DNA from: Treponema sp. OMZ 838
Lineage (GTDB): Bacteria > Spirochaetota > Spirochaetia > Treponematales > Treponemataceae
Direction: 5' to 3'
Assembly: GCF_000775995.1 (NCBI RefSeq)
Contig: NZ_CP009227.1
Coordinates: forward strand, 372,001-436,000
Length of the DNA stretch: 64,000 bases
The notes below the pieces were generated by a model. It did not search any database. It was not told the DNA's origin and saw nothing but the letters and a program-made list of their open reading frames with translations. Positions 16,945 to 27,000 of the stretch are shown here, in pieces. The translations under genes were made by a program, and so were the position numbers. The number at the start of each line of letters is the position of its first letter. The stretch's first letter is position 1.

Positions 16945-18870
16945 TTAAAATAGTTTTAAAAACTCGTCTTCGGTGATAATCGCAGTGCCGAGTTCCTGAG
17001 CTTTCTTGTTTTTTGACGAACCGGAATCGGGCGTATTGGTTACCAAATAGGTAAGTCCCTTGGTTACCGACGATTTTACCGCCCCGCCCTTTGCTTGAAC
17101 CATCGCTTCAGCTTCTTTTCTTTTAAGCGTATTCAGTTCTCCGGTAAAGCAGAAGCTTTTTCCTGCGAGCGGAAGATTTCCTTGAGCGGCGGCTGGTGCT
17201 TGAATAACGATCATTCCCGAACCGGTAAGCTGCAGCATTTCTTCTTTTGCATCGCGGAGACCGAGCGTCAGCGTATGGGCAAGGATGCTGCCGAATTGGT
17301 ACACGGCGGCAAACTCTTCCTCTGAAGCTGCAAGCAATTTTTCGAGGGTATCAAAGCCTGCGTCAACCAGCTTTTCTACCATGATACGGCCGATACCTTC
17401 AATATCAAAACCGGCAATAAAGACCGGCAGTGAGATTTCACGTTTAGCGTGCAATGCGCGGTGTACTTTTTCCGCCGACTTTTTTCCCATGCGTTCGAGC
17501 GCTGCGAGTTCTTCAATAGTCAGTGTATATAAATCGGAAATAGAACGGAGGCGCTGTGCATCAAAGAGCTGTTTGAGGAGCACTGTCCCGAAGTCTTGAA
17601 TATCGAGGGTATTGATCCATTTTTCTATCCGGTGATGAATGAGCTTAGGGCAAGCCGGATTCGGACAGTACAAGCGAGTACCTTCGTCGCGGAGTGCAGT
17701 ACCGCAACTCCCGCACTTGCAAGGCTGTTCGATGGGCGCGCTTGAATCGGGATTTTCGATAAGCGCTTCTATCTTAGGGATAATCTCCCCTCGTTTGGTT
17801 ACCAACACTCTACTGCCGATCCTGAGGTTCAGCTCCGCAATCATGTTCGGGTTGCAGAGGTTTGCCCGCTTAACGGTTGTGCCCGCCAGCTGAACCGGAT
17901 CGATCAGCGCGATGGGGGTGTAGGTAGCGCCCGACTCACTCCACTCGACGCTGCGCAACGCGGTAACCGCTTCTTCAAGGCTGAACTTAAAGGCGATTTG
18001 TTTTTCCGGCCGCGCCCTGCTGAGGTCTGCGGTATCGATACGGTCGTTTTTAACGACAAGGCCGTCGATGTCGTAGGGAATAGTGCTGCGGATATCCATA
18101 ACATGGGCGCGGTAATCGATAACTTCCCGGACGCCGGCGCACCGTGTAACCGGTACCTGTAAAAAGCCCTGTGCTTCAAGCCAACTGAGTTTCTCGGTTT
18201 CTGTGGTGAACGGCGCCGCTTCGGTAAAGGGTTTTCCAACTGTTCCTGCGGCAGCATCATAGCAAATAATTTCGAGGTGCTCGCTACCGCTGCCGTCCTT
18301 CCGCTTCATCAACCCATTCGCCGCATTCCGGCAATTCTTTTTATCGGGATAAAAACGGCGCAGCACCTCTTTGGTCATCAGCACTTCGCCTCGGATACCA
18401 CCGGAAAAGGGAGCTATGCCGGTAGAGGCGGAATCGCCTTTCAGCTCAAGTACGACGCCCTGCATCTTTTTAACATTCGCGGTAATATCGTCTCCGATTT
18501 TGCCGTCGCCCCGTGTTACCGCCCGAACGAGCCGCCCCTTTTCGTATTGCAGCTCCATACTGGCGCCGTCCAGTTTGTATTGTACCAGAAAATCGGAGAA
18601 CGGCATCTTTTCCGCCCATTTTTGGAAACTTTCGGGATCCGCTGCTTTTTCTTGGCTCCCCATCGGGATAATGTGTTCCGCCTTCGGGAAGCCGTCGGCG
18701 CTGTCCTTAGGTACCGTTGCAAATAAGACATTCTGAGGGTCGATGCTTCGCAGTTCGTCCCACAATAAATCAAAATCCGCATCCGAAATTTCCGGTTCTG
18801 CGTTATAGTATAAGTCCTGATGCTTTTTTATTAGCGCTTCAAGTTCTTGTATCCGTGTATTCTTTTCCAT
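16945..18870 (-). CDS. ligA: NAD-dependent DNA ligase LigA
   Basis: Seals nicks during replication and repair using NAD+. Visible in order: the N-terminal NMN-binding domain, the adenylation domain with active-site Lys99 in YKLDG, the OB fold, a four-Cys zinc finger (CGSCG ... CPNPACP), helix-hairpin-helix repeats (FDIEGIGRIMVEKLVDAG), and a C-terminal BRCT domain (LPLAGKSFCFTGEL to the end). At 641 aa it is slightly shorter than E. coli LigA (671) but complete. It is flanked by repeat islands on both sides and has no close operon partner. Confidence 0.96.
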   Translation of the reverse strand: MEKNTRIQELEALIKKHQDLYYNAEPEISDADFDLLWDELRSIDPQNVLFATVPKDSADGFPKAEHIIPMGSQEKAADPESFQKWAEKMPFSDFLVQYKLDGASMELQYEKGRLVRAVTRGDGKIGDDITANVKKMQGVVLELKGDSASTGIAPFSGGIRGEVLMTKEVLRRFYPDKKNCRNAANGLMKRKDGSGSEHLEIICYDAAAGTVGKPFTEAAPFTTETEKLSWLEAQGFLQVPVTRCAGVREVIDYRAHVMDIRSTIPYDIDGLVVKNDRIDTADLSRARPEKQIAFKFSLEEAVTALRSVEWSESGATYTPIALIDPVQLAGTTVKRANLCNPNMIAELNLRIGSRVLVTKRGEIIPKIEALIENPDSSAPIEQPCKCGSCGTALRDEGTRLYCPNPACPKLIHHRIEKWINTLDIQDFGTVLLKQLFDAQRLRSISDLYTLTIEELAALERMGKKSAEKVHRALHAKREISLPVFIAGFDIEGIGRIMVEKLVDAGFDTLEKLLAASEEEFAAVYQFGSILAHTLTLGLRDAKEEMLQLTGSGMIVIQAPAAAQGNLPLAGKSFCFTGELNTLKRKEAEAMVQAKGGAVKSSVTKGLTYLVTNTPDSGSSKNKKAQELGTAIITEDEFLKLF

Positions 18871-18889
18871 AGTGAAACCATACTACATT

Positions 18890-19160
18890 TCGCACATTTT
18901 TTCCAACAGGAGAGCAGGCAACAGGGTAAACGCATCAGATCGATTTTTAACATCCCCGCAGAAAAATTGAGACTATTCGACCAGAGTTGAACCTCTTCGC
19001 GGTTCAAATGGTCTCACAGTCTCAATTTTTCCGCAATTTATATCTGCTCTGCCTGATGCGTTTACTTCTTGGCTGGAAAAATGTGCGAAATTTTGAGTAA
19101 AATTTCGCACAGAAGGAAGGCAACCGCTAAAAATATTTTTGATGCGGTTGCCCTGAAGTA
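18890..19160. repeat. Nested inverted-repeat element, copy 2
   Basis: The clearest copy. Outer arms GTAAACGCATCAG (18926-18938) / CTGATGCGTTTAC (19053-19065), middle arms 18958-18974 / 19018-19034 (GCAGAAAAATTGAGACT, one mismatch), and inner arms 18979-18993 / 19001-19013 (GACCAGAGTTGAACC / GGTTCAAATGGTC) with loop TCTTCGC. Right of it are GTGCGAAATTTTG / TAAAATTTCGCAC and GGCAACCGC / GCGGTTGCC around an AATATTTT core. It separates ligA from the divergent solute-binding genes. No ORF. Confidence 0.85.
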
Positions 19161-19255
19161 GGCAATAATTTCTCTTTACAGGACACATAAAAAATGGTAG
19201 TGTTAGTATACTTCTCCACACGAATAAGATATTATTGAAGGTTTTAGAGACAAAT

Positions 19256-20074
19256 ATGAAAAAATGGATAGCTGTGTCTGCGGCATTCTGTATACTATTT
19301 CTTTTATTTTCTTCATGCCGCCGCAGTCATAAAATTGAATACATTGAAGATCCGTCTTGGTCAAAAGTTCAGGTAAAAGCCACACTGGTCATCGGCGTTT
19401 CAGATTTTGTTCCCATTCTCTCCTTTAGAAATGAAAAGAATGAAATAGTAGGGTATGATATCGATATATTGACGGAATTATGCCGCCGGATCGGTATTCA
19501 TCCGGTTTTTTACCCGATAGATTGGACGCAAAAAGAAATGCTTTTGAATAGGGGAACAATCGATTGTATTGCAAGCGGTTTCAGCCTTACGGAAGAACGT
19601 AAACAACACTATAGAATGTGTACGCCGTATCTTCAGAATACTAAAATTGTCGTAGCGCTTGCAAGAAAAGACTATCAAACATTGGCACAGCTGCGGGACA
19701 GAAGGATAGCAGTTGAGGCAGGAACCGGAGGCGACGAAGCATTATTGAACACAGAGGTGTTAAAAGATCATGTTATTATCCAAACGTACAACTCTATCGG
19801 TAGTTTATATACCGCCCTCAATAACGGAGTGTGCGATGCCATCGTATTGGATCTTATTTATTCCTGTAATACGCTCGATCGAAATCCTCAATACAGTATT
19901 ATCAACGAGGCGATTGCAACCGAATATTACACGTTCGCTTTTAGGAAAACGGACGGTTCGCTTGTCGCCAAAATCGAATCCGTTTTAGCTGAAATGGAGT
20001 CCGACGGCACTATTCCGGCTTTTTCTCGGAAATGGTTCGGTTCCAATCTATCCATACTTAATATCAGACTGTAA
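19256..20074 (+). CDS. Amino-acid-type ABC transporter substrate-binding lipoprotein (first of pair)
   Basis: A periplasmic binding protein of the cluster 3 / type 2 fold (SBP_bac_3), usually for polar amino acids. MKKW at 19256 is chosen as start because the signal peptide then runs into the lipobox LFSSC. An upstream in-frame ATG at 19235 adds an unlikely leader. NEIVGYDIDILTELCRRIG, DCIASGFSLTEERK and the C-terminal GTIPAFSRKWFG match the family. It lies 15 bp before a paralogue. No permease or ATPase gene is adjacent, so transport partners are elsewhere or the pair serves as sensors. Confidence 0.88.
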   Translation: MKKWIAVSAAFCILFLLFSSCRRSHKIEYIEDPSWSKVQVKATLVIGVSDFVPILSFRNEKNEIVGYDIDILTELCRRIGIHPVFYPIDWTQKEMLLNRGTIDCIASGFSLTEERKQHYRMCTPYLQNTKIVVALARKDYQTLAQLRDRRIAVEAGTGGDEALLNTEVLKDHVIIQTYNSIGSLYTALNNGVCDAIVLDLIYSCNTLDRNPQYSIINEAIATEYYTFAFRKTDGSLVAKIESVLAEMESDGTIPAFSRKWFGSNLSILNIRL

Positions 20075-20089
20075 TGAGGCTGAGGTAAA

Positions 20090-20917
20090 ATGAAGGTAAA
20101 ATTTATTTTCGGTATTTTTTTGTTGTTTACAATCCTTTCTTGTACTGGCCGCCGGACGGATCAAGAAGGAATCAATGATTCCTCATTGGCAAGAGTTATT
20201 ATCAACAATGAACTCGTAGTCGGGGTTGATCCATCCACTCCTCCTCTTAGCTTTTACTCCAGTACAGGTCAAATTGCCGGATACGAAATAGATATTGCAC
20301 AAGCGGTAGCCGATAAACTCGGTGTAAAGTTAAGACTTGTACCAATTAGCACAGCAAACAGAATTGCCAAACTTGAAAACAGGACAATTAATTATATCGC
20401 AAGCGGTTTTATCAATAATGAGACAAATGCCGAACGCTTTTTATTAAGTACACCTTATTTACGGGACGCGTTGGTAGTTGTGGTGCTTCGCAGTATGGAC
20501 GGTACCGTAATGTTCAATCAATTTTCTGATTTACGGAATAAACGGATCGGTATGTTGGCAGATGAAGAGATGCGCGAAATAGTTATGAAGTCTCCCCTCT
20601 ATATAAATAACGGCCGCCGCCCATATCTTTATCCCCATCAAGAAGATATGCTGACTGCGTTGGACTTCAAACAGCTTGATGCTGTCGTAATGAATTTGCT
20701 GACATATTACAGTAAAATTACAATAGAAAAGAAACTATACGAGGCTCTCGGAGATCCGATCATCATTACTACCTATAGCTATGCATTCAGAAAAGAAGAC
20801 AAAGAATTAGCGGAAACGATGAATGCTTTGCTTTACGATATGGCACGAGACGGATCGCTGCGGAGAATATCCGCAAAGTGGTTCGGTGCCGATGTGTCGA
20901 TAGTTGGAAAATACTAA
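20090..20917 (+). CDS. Amino-acid-type ABC transporter substrate-binding lipoprotein (second of pair)
   Basis: A 275-aa paralogue of the preceding gene, in tandem and probably co-transcribed. The signal peptide ends in the lipobox TILSC. Family segments TGQIAGYEIDIAQAVADKLG, NYIASGFINNETNAERF and DGSLRRISAKWFG align with the first protein. Divergence is large enough that the two probably bind different ligands. The SBP_bac_3 fold also occurs in chemoreceptor and sensor proteins, so a sensing role is possible. The gene ends 36 bp before the convergent MFS gene. Confidence 0.88.
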   Translation: MKVKFIFGIFLLFTILSCTGRRTDQEGINDSSLARVIINNELVVGVDPSTPPLSFYSSTGQIAGYEIDIAQAVADKLGVKLRLVPISTANRIAKLENRTINYIASGFINNETNAERFLLSTPYLRDALVVVVLRSMDGTVMFNQFSDLRNKRIGMLADEEMREIVMKSPLYINNGRRPYLYPHQEDMLTALDFKQLDAVVMNLLTYYSKITIEKKLYEALGDPIIITTYSYAFRKEDKELAETMNALLYDMARDGSLRRISAKWFGADVSIVGKY

Positions 20918-20952
20918 CAGACACGAATCCGGGAGAGCTAGAAACAGTTGGT

Positions 20953-22236
20953 TTAGATTTTTGGAGAGTTCCCGCTAGTATTTTCATTTCGCATGATCAA
21001 CAGATAACATGCGATGCCGATAGCTGGAAATACGCTAAATAATAAAAAGAGCGCAGGGTACCCCATGTATTCGATAATATACCCGCCGATTATGCTTCCT
21101 ATTACATAGGCAATACCGTTTGCGGCAGTAAAAAAGGCCATAGCGGTTACCGTTTTGCCGCAGCTGTGCAAAACGCAGAGCAGCACACTCAATGGATGGA
21201 ATAATCCGAAACTAAGCGAATGCAAAAGCTGCCCGACAATAGCCCCACGGATTCCGGGAATAAAAATATAGCAAAAATTTCGCACAATGACAGTGAATAA
21301 ACAGAGGGGAAGAAGTCGCTCTTTACCGAAACGCCGGATACATTTCCCAGAAATAATAAGCAAGGGGATTTCCGCCATTGCCGACAGCGCCCATAAACCG
21401 GCAGATGCTTCTATTTTAATATATTCCTCGACATAGAGCGAAAAAAATCTTTGGCTGGGAACCAATCCCAAGAATGCGAGAAAGATCAACAGCAAGCATT
21501 CCCAAAACTGCTTGGAGAAAGCAGCAGGTTTTGTTGAGCACGGTGCTTTCGGTTTTACTAAATCTTTCGGGGACGGCTCTACTACCAATGGTTCTTGACC
21601 ATCCGATATCTCAGCAGCCCATCGGTTTTGAAGTTCCTCATCATTGTCTTCGTTTACACAAGCAAATGAGAAATCGTATAGATCAGGTACCCACCTGAGC
21701 ATTAGTATAAACAACAATGCACCTGCACTTATACTTAAAACAATAGATGTCGGCTTTTTTCCCGAAATAAGCGGATGGAGCTGTAAAAACAGATTCATAC
21801 CGACAAATCCTACAGAACCGAGTGCCCGTATTTTTCCGTACTGATCACTATGTTGTCCGAGTACCTTTGTAGTAAAACCGTCCAGCACGGGCACCATCCC
21901 CTTAAAGCCAATGGCAAAAATACCGAGGCAAATAGCTGTGCTAAAAAATGAATGAAAATGGAGAAGAGGCAGCAGCAATACTGCAATATCAATCCCGAAT
22001 ACACACATTACGAATCCATATCGGCCGGTTTTATCAAGCTGCCGTGTAATAAAAAAAGGTGCACACACACCTACGATTTCAATAACGCCAAGTAGGATGC
22101 CGATCCGTGCTGTTGAAAATCCAAGTGTTCTCAGCATAATCGGTAGATAGGAATTGATTATTGCATACAGTGAAAATAGCAAAAAGTACGGAAACCCTCT
22201 GCGTAATATCAGCGGCTGTTCTATCGACTTTTCCAT
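20953..22236 (-). CDS. Major facilitator superfamily transporter
   Basis: An inner-membrane permease with 12 predicted helices and a long charged loop in the middle (about 190-245, rich in Glu, Asp and Pro). The N terminus FLLFSLYAIINSYLPIML resembles the LacY/nucleoside-H+ symporter-like MFS_1 group. The start at 22236 (MEKSIEQ) has AAGGAG 10 bases upstream. The longer frame to 22293 would run into the divergent promoter region. It is transcribed away from the aldolase gene. The substrate is unknown; a sugar or sugar derivative would suit the neighbour. Confidence 0.85.
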   Translation of the reverse strand: MEKSIEQPLILRRGFPYFLLFSLYAIINSYLPIMLRTLGFSTARIGILLGVIEIVGVCAPFFITRQLDKTGRYGFVMCVFGIDIAVLLLPLLHFHSFFSTAICLGIFAIGFKGMVPVLDGFTTKVLGQHSDQYGKIRALGSVGFVGMNLFLQLHPLISGKKPTSIVLSISAGALLFILMLRWVPDLYDFSFACVNEDNDEELQNRWAAEISDGQEPLVVEPSPKDLVKPKAPCSTKPAAFSKQFWECLLLIFLAFLGLVPSQRFFSLYVEEYIKIEASAGLWALSAMAEIPLLIISGKCIRRFGKERLLPLCLFTVIVRNFCYIFIPGIRGAIVGQLLHSLSFGLFHPLSVLLCVLHSCGKTVTAMAFFTAANGIAYVIGSIIGGYIIEYMGYPALFLLFSVFPAIGIACYLLIMRNENTSGNSPKI

Positions 22237-22331
22237 ACGATTTATACTCCTTACGACCGGATTGTGAACATACCATCCGCACGAATAATACAAATATGCA
22301 TAGGTTTTGTCAAAATAATAAGCGGGCGAAA

Positions 22332-22359
22332 TTGACAGAACGAGATTCCGCAGTATACT
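22332..22359 (+). promoter_or_regulatory. Consensus promoter of the class II aldolase gene
   Basis: TTGACA (22332-22337), 16 bp, TATACT (22354-22359). Transcription should begin at about 22366-22367, exactly at the ATG at 22367. No ribosome binding site could fit, so the mRNA is probably leaderless. Confidence 0.8.
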
Positions 22360-22366
22360 AAACGCT

Positions 22367-23053
22367 ATGAATATTTCAGAGATTAAAGATCAGATGTGCG
22401 ACATTTGCCACAAAATGTGGCAGCTTGGCTGGGTAGCATCAAATGACGGAAATGTATCGGCTAAGCTGGAAGACGGAAATTTTTTGGTAACGCCGACAGG
22501 CATCAGCAAAAGCCTTATCACGCCTGAAAAATTGCTGCTCATTACCAAGGATTGCGAAATTATTGAAGGTGCCCACGGTTATAAACCTTCGTCGGAGATT
22601 AAAATGCATTTACGCTGCTATCAAGACCGCGATGATGTCGGCGCTGTCGTACATGCACACCCGCCCGCCGCAACAGCCTTTGCAGTTGCACATTTGCCGA
22701 TGGATCGCTATACCACGATTGAATCCGTTATTACCATCGGTTCGGTACCGCTTACCCCCTATGGAACACCGTCCACCGACGAAGTTCCCGAAGCGATTGC
22801 TCCGTATTTACCTGAACATGATGTATTTCTTCTTGAAAACCACGGAGCACTCACCCTCGGCCGCGATCTGCTAATGGCATATTACCGCATGGAAACTTTG
22901 GAACTTTCCGCAAAGATCAGCATCTATGCTCATATCCTCGGCGGAGAAAAAGAAATCTCCCGCGATAATATCGATCGCCTGTGCCGTATGCGCGCCGACT
23001 ATAACGTATGGGGTAAGCACCCCGGATACAAGCATTACCGGAAAGATGAATAA
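22367..23053 (+). CDS. Class II aldolase/adducin family protein
   Basis: A 228-aa zinc-dependent aldolase or epimerase of the L-fuculose-phosphate aldolase / L-ribulose-5-phosphate 4-epimerase family. The N terminus GWVASNDGNVSAKL fits the SxGN(V/I)S substrate loop, and GISKS and PSSEIKMH follow. The zinc ligands are HAHPPAA plus the later ENHGALTLG. The exact sugar phosphate cannot be told; FucA-type aldolase or methylthioribulose-phosphate pathway members are alternatives. It starts right at a consensus promoter and ends in a strong terminator, so it is monocistronic. Confidence 0.9.
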   Translation: MNISEIKDQMCDICHKMWQLGWVASNDGNVSAKLEDGNFLVTPTGISKSLITPEKLLLITKDCEIIEGAHGYKPSSEIKMHLRCYQDRDDVGAVVHAHPPAATAFAVAHLPMDRYTTIESVITIGSVPLTPYGTPSTDEVPEAIAPYLPEHDVFLLENHGALTLGRDLLMAYYRMETLELSAKISIYAHILGGEKEISRDNIDRLCRMRADYNVWGKHPGYKHYRKDE

Positions 23054-23054
23054 A

Positions 23055-23087
23055 AAAAGCCTTGAAACAGTATGCTTCAAGGCTTTT
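23055..23087 (+). terminator. Rho-independent terminator after the aldolase gene
   Basis: AAAAGCCTTGAA (23055-23066) pairs with TTCAAGGCTTTT (23076-23087), a 12-bp stem beginning directly after the stop codon. With A and T tracts on both sides it can also end the rpsG transcript from the other strand. Confidence 0.85.
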
Positions 23088-23137
23088 CGTATTACGCTGC
23101 ATTACCGATAACGATCGGTAACGCGGTAAGTGCAAAA

Positions 23138-23608
23138 CTACCAGCGATAGTGAGCAAACGCTTTGTTTGCTTCCGCCATACGGTGGGTATCTTCCTTCTT
23201 TTTGAAGGCAGTACCGGTATTGTTGTATGCGTCGATAACCTCGGCAGCCAAACGTTCGGACATTGCATGACCGTTCCGGCTGCGGGCAGCGCCGATAATC
23301 CAGCGCATTCCGAGCGCCTCGCGGCGGGATTCGCGGATTTCGATCGGTACCTGATAGGTGGCACCTCCAACGCGGCGTGATTTTACCTCAACGAGCGGCT
23401 TAACATTCTCAAGCGCTTTGGTAAATACGGTAAGCGGATCTTCTCCGGTCTTCGACTTAATTACATCAAAGCTGTCGTAAAGAATAGCTGTAGTAACGGA
23501 TTTTTTTCCGTCGAGCATCATACGAGCAATAAACTTTGAAAGCACAACGCTGTTGTAGCGTGCATCAGGGGCAATCGGTCTATTGATAGTCTTCTTTTTC
23601 CGTCCCAT
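23138..23608 (-). CDS. rpsG: 30S ribosomal protein S7
   Basis: 156 aa, the usual length. S7 nucleates assembly of the 30S head and binds the 3' domain of 16S rRNA. The family signature near residues 20-40 ([18 protein letters not shown]), [14 protein letters not shown] and the C-terminal NKAFAHYRW are visible. It is the last gene of the rpoBC-rpsLG stretch, 12 bp after rpsL. No fusA follows; the cluster stops here and meets a convergent gene. Confidence 0.98.
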   Translation of the reverse strand: MGRKKKTINRPIAPDARYNSVVLSKFIARMMLDGKKSVTTAILYDSFDVIKSKTGEDPLTVFTKALENVKPLVEVKSRRVGGATYQVPIEIRESRREALGMRWIIGAARSRNGHAMSERLAAEVIDAYNNTGTAFKKKEDTHRMAEANKAFAHYRW

Positions 23609-23620
23609 AATAAACCTCCC

Positions 23621-23995
23621 TTACGCCTTAGGCTTCTTAGCGCCGTACTTTGAACGGCCGCGTTTACGATCGGCAACGCCGAGCGTATCCTTTGTTCCAC
23701 GGATGATGTGATACCGCACACCCGGTAAATCCTTAACACGGCCGCCGCGGATTAAAACGACAGAGTGTTCCTGTAAGTTATGTCCAATACCCGGAATGTA
23801 GGCAGTTACTTCGATACCGTTGCTCAAGCGCACACGGGCAACCTTCCGCAATGCGGAATTCGGTTTTTTCGGCGTAACCGTCATTACACGGGTGCATACA
23901 CCGCGCTTCTGCGGGCATGACTGCAATGCAGGACTCTTGGTTCGCGAGACGACCGCTTTTCGGCCCTGCTTTATCAATTGATTAATTGTAGGCAT
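23621..23995 (-). CDS. rpsL: 30S ribosomal protein S12
   Basis: 124 aa starting at [13 protein letters not shown]. The upstream in-frame codons to 24028 are leader. S12 lies at the decoding centre. The loop [16 protein letters not shown] and the [13 protein letters not shown] segment keep the lysines whose change gives streptomycin resistance, so the sequence is of wild-type form. It lies between rpoC and rpsG in the universal order. Confidence 0.98.
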   Translation of the reverse strand: MPTINQLIKQGRKAVVSRTKSPALQSCPQKRGVCTRVMTVTPKKPNSALRKVARVRLSNGIEVTAYIPGIGHNLQEHSVVLIRGGRVKDLPGVRYHIIRGTKDTLGVADRKRGRSKYGAKKPKA

Positions 23996-24082
23996 TTGCC
24001 CTAACTCCTTATATCTCTCCGCCAGCACTACGGATTAAGTTATAACAACAGCTGTTCATTTTAATGTAGTATACGCAGTCTG

Positions 24083-27000
24083 TCAATCCTCGAAATCTCC
24101 TGAAGGTTCATCAAGAGGCGCTTCATCATAAGAAGTTTCAGCGGATTCCATATCCCCATAACCGAGTTCGTCATCCGTATCGAAGTCTTCTTCCATCTCC
24201 GCTTGAGCTTCGGCAGCCTCCGCTTCTTCCAACTCTCGTCTGCGCCGTTCGAGGATTTCGTTTACCTGCTCGTCCAAGTCGCTCATATTCTTATCGAAGA
24301 GCTTAACCGACCGATACTGCGACATACCGGTACCGGCGGGAATCAGATGGCCGATAATAACGTTTTCCTTTAAGCCGCGCAGCTCATCGGTTTTACCGGC
24401 AATAGCAGCATTTGTTAAGACCTTCGTTGTCTCTTGGAACGAAGCCGCCGAAATGAATGAATCGATATTCAATGCCGCCTTGGTAATACCTTGGAACATC
24501 GGACGTGCAATAGCAGGCTGACCGCCCTCCGCAGTAACACGCTTATTCTCTGCATGGAATTGGTATTTATCAACCTGTTGACCATAGATAAAGCGAGTAT
24601 CGCCGACAGACATAACCTCAATTTTCCGAAGCATCTGGCGGACAATAACGCCGATATGCTTATCATTGATAGAAACGCCTTGCATCCGATAGACATCGCG
24701 GATCTCATTCATCAAATAATTCTGGAGTGCATTTTCACCCAAAATTGCGAGAATATCATGCGGATCAAGGTTTCCGTCGCACAGCCGCTCGCCCGCTTCA
24801 ACGGTATCGCCGTCCCGGACAAGCAACCGTTTGGACATCGGAACCAAGTGTTTATAATCTTTACCGTAATGATCCTTCACGATAACAATTCGTTTACCCT
24901 TCAATAAGCCTTTAAACGAAACCGTACCGGCGACCTGAGCAAGCACAGCCGGAGATTTCGGACGGCGAGCTTCAAAGAGCTCCGAAACACGAGGCAAACC
25001 ACCGGTAATATCCTGCGTTCTTGCAGCAGCCTTCGCAAGTTTTGCGATAACCGTACCGGCCTTAATCTGAGTATCTTCTTCTACCATCAGCTGAGCGCCA
25101 TCCGGCAGGTAATAGAAGCCGAGTGCGTTACCGGATTCATCGGAGATAAATACACGGGGCTGTAAGGTCATATCCGATTTCAATTCGGAAATATGGCGCT
25201 CCACGACGCCGGTTTCATCGTTGACATCCTCTTCGAGGGTCGAACCGGGGATAATATCCTCAAACCGGACAAACCCGTCTTGCTCCGCAAGAATCGGTTC
25301 ATTATACGGATCGAAGGTAGCAATAACCGAAGTAGCCGGTATGTAATCGCCTTTTTTGACAACAACGGTAGAACCGTTCCTGATTTCGGTTTTTTGTTCG
25401 GGAGCTGTCAAATACAGCGTCGAATCGTTCAAATAAGCAAAAGCATTCAATGGGCTTTTTACCACTGTACCGTCCGCAGCGGTATACAACACATCGTCGC
25501 GCAGAATACGGACACCCGTTTGCACTGCAACGGAATCTCCTGCGGTAAGATTGTACTCTTTAAGCACTTTCTCAAACAGAAGCGTACCGCGGCGGGTAAA
25601 CAGCAGATTGCCGTCATCAAGCGGAATGGATGTTCCCAAGATATCCTTGATGATGACGGGATATTTAAAGGTGATATGATTCTCTTCGGTCGTGCTGCTT
25701 GCCGTACCTCCGACGTGGAAGGTACGCATCGTCAACTGAGTACCCGGCTGACCGATAGACTGTGCCGCAATAATACCGACCGCTTCACCGATTTCGACAA
25801 TCTTATTGCGGGCAAGATTGCGTCCGTAGCACTTCACGCAGACGCCGTGTTTGGACTCGCAGGTTAATACCGTGCGGAGCTTAACGGTCTGCACGCCCGC
25901 TTCCTCGATTTTCGCAGCAATTTCATCGGTGATGTATTCGTTTACGTCGATTAAAAGCTCATGCGAAATCGGGTGCTCTACCCGCTCAAGCGTATATTTA
26001 CCGACAATCCGTTCGCTCAAAGATTCGATAACCTCATCCCCGGATTTTACCGCCGAGTATTCAATACCGTTGATGGTGCCGCAATCTTCCTCATTAACAA
26101 CAACATCCTGTGCAATATCGACCAGACGGCGCGTCAGATAACCGGCATCTGCGGTCTTCAACGCGGTATCGGCAAGCCCCTTACGAGCACCGTTCGTAGA
26201 AATAAAGAATTCGATAACGTTCAAACCTTCTTTGAAGTTTGAACGGATGGGCAACTCGATAATATCACCGCTCGGTTTAGCCATCAAACCGCGCATACCG
26301 GCGAGCTGACGGATCTGATTTCGGCTTCCGCGCGCACCGGAGGTCGCCATCATATAAATCGTATTAAAGCCGTCTTGATCCTTCGCGAGTGTATCCATCA
26401 TTATCGTGGTCAACTCTTCGTTTGTCTTTGACCACACCTCGACGACCCTGTTATACCGCTCTTCCTGCGTGATATGGCCGCCGCGATACTGACTGTATAT
26501 AGAAAGAACTTCGTTATTTGCCTTTTCGAGCATGGTCGATTTTTCCTGCGGGATAATGATATCATCCATACTCAATGTTGCGCCGAAGAAAGTCGCATAG
26601 TAATAGCCGACGGATTTAAGCTTATCCAGCATCTGAACGGTAACCCAGGTTCCCTTCGTGCGGTACACTGTTTCGATCAACTTGCGGATTTGCTTATCAT
26701 CCAAAGCGGTATTGACAAACGGAACGCCTTCAGGCATTTCTTCGTTGAAAGCAAGGCGTCCGGGGGTTGTTTCCACTTCTTCACCGCGGTAGTTTATCTT
26801 GATAAGTTCCTGCCAACCGATAGAGCCGGCCTCTGCAGCCATCATCACCTCAGAAACCGAAGAATAGCGGCGGATATGCTGTCCTTCCTTTAAAGTCCGC
26901 TGCTTGGTTAAATAGTACAGACCGAGAACCATATCCTGTGACGGATACACGATTGTCTTTCCGTTTGCAGGGTCGAGTAAGTTTCTGCTCGAAAGCATCA

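Noticed and set aside
18979-19013. tRNA T-arm-like GGTTCAAAT in the repeat core
   Set aside because: No cloverleaf can be drawn around it; it is part of a perfect inverted repeat.
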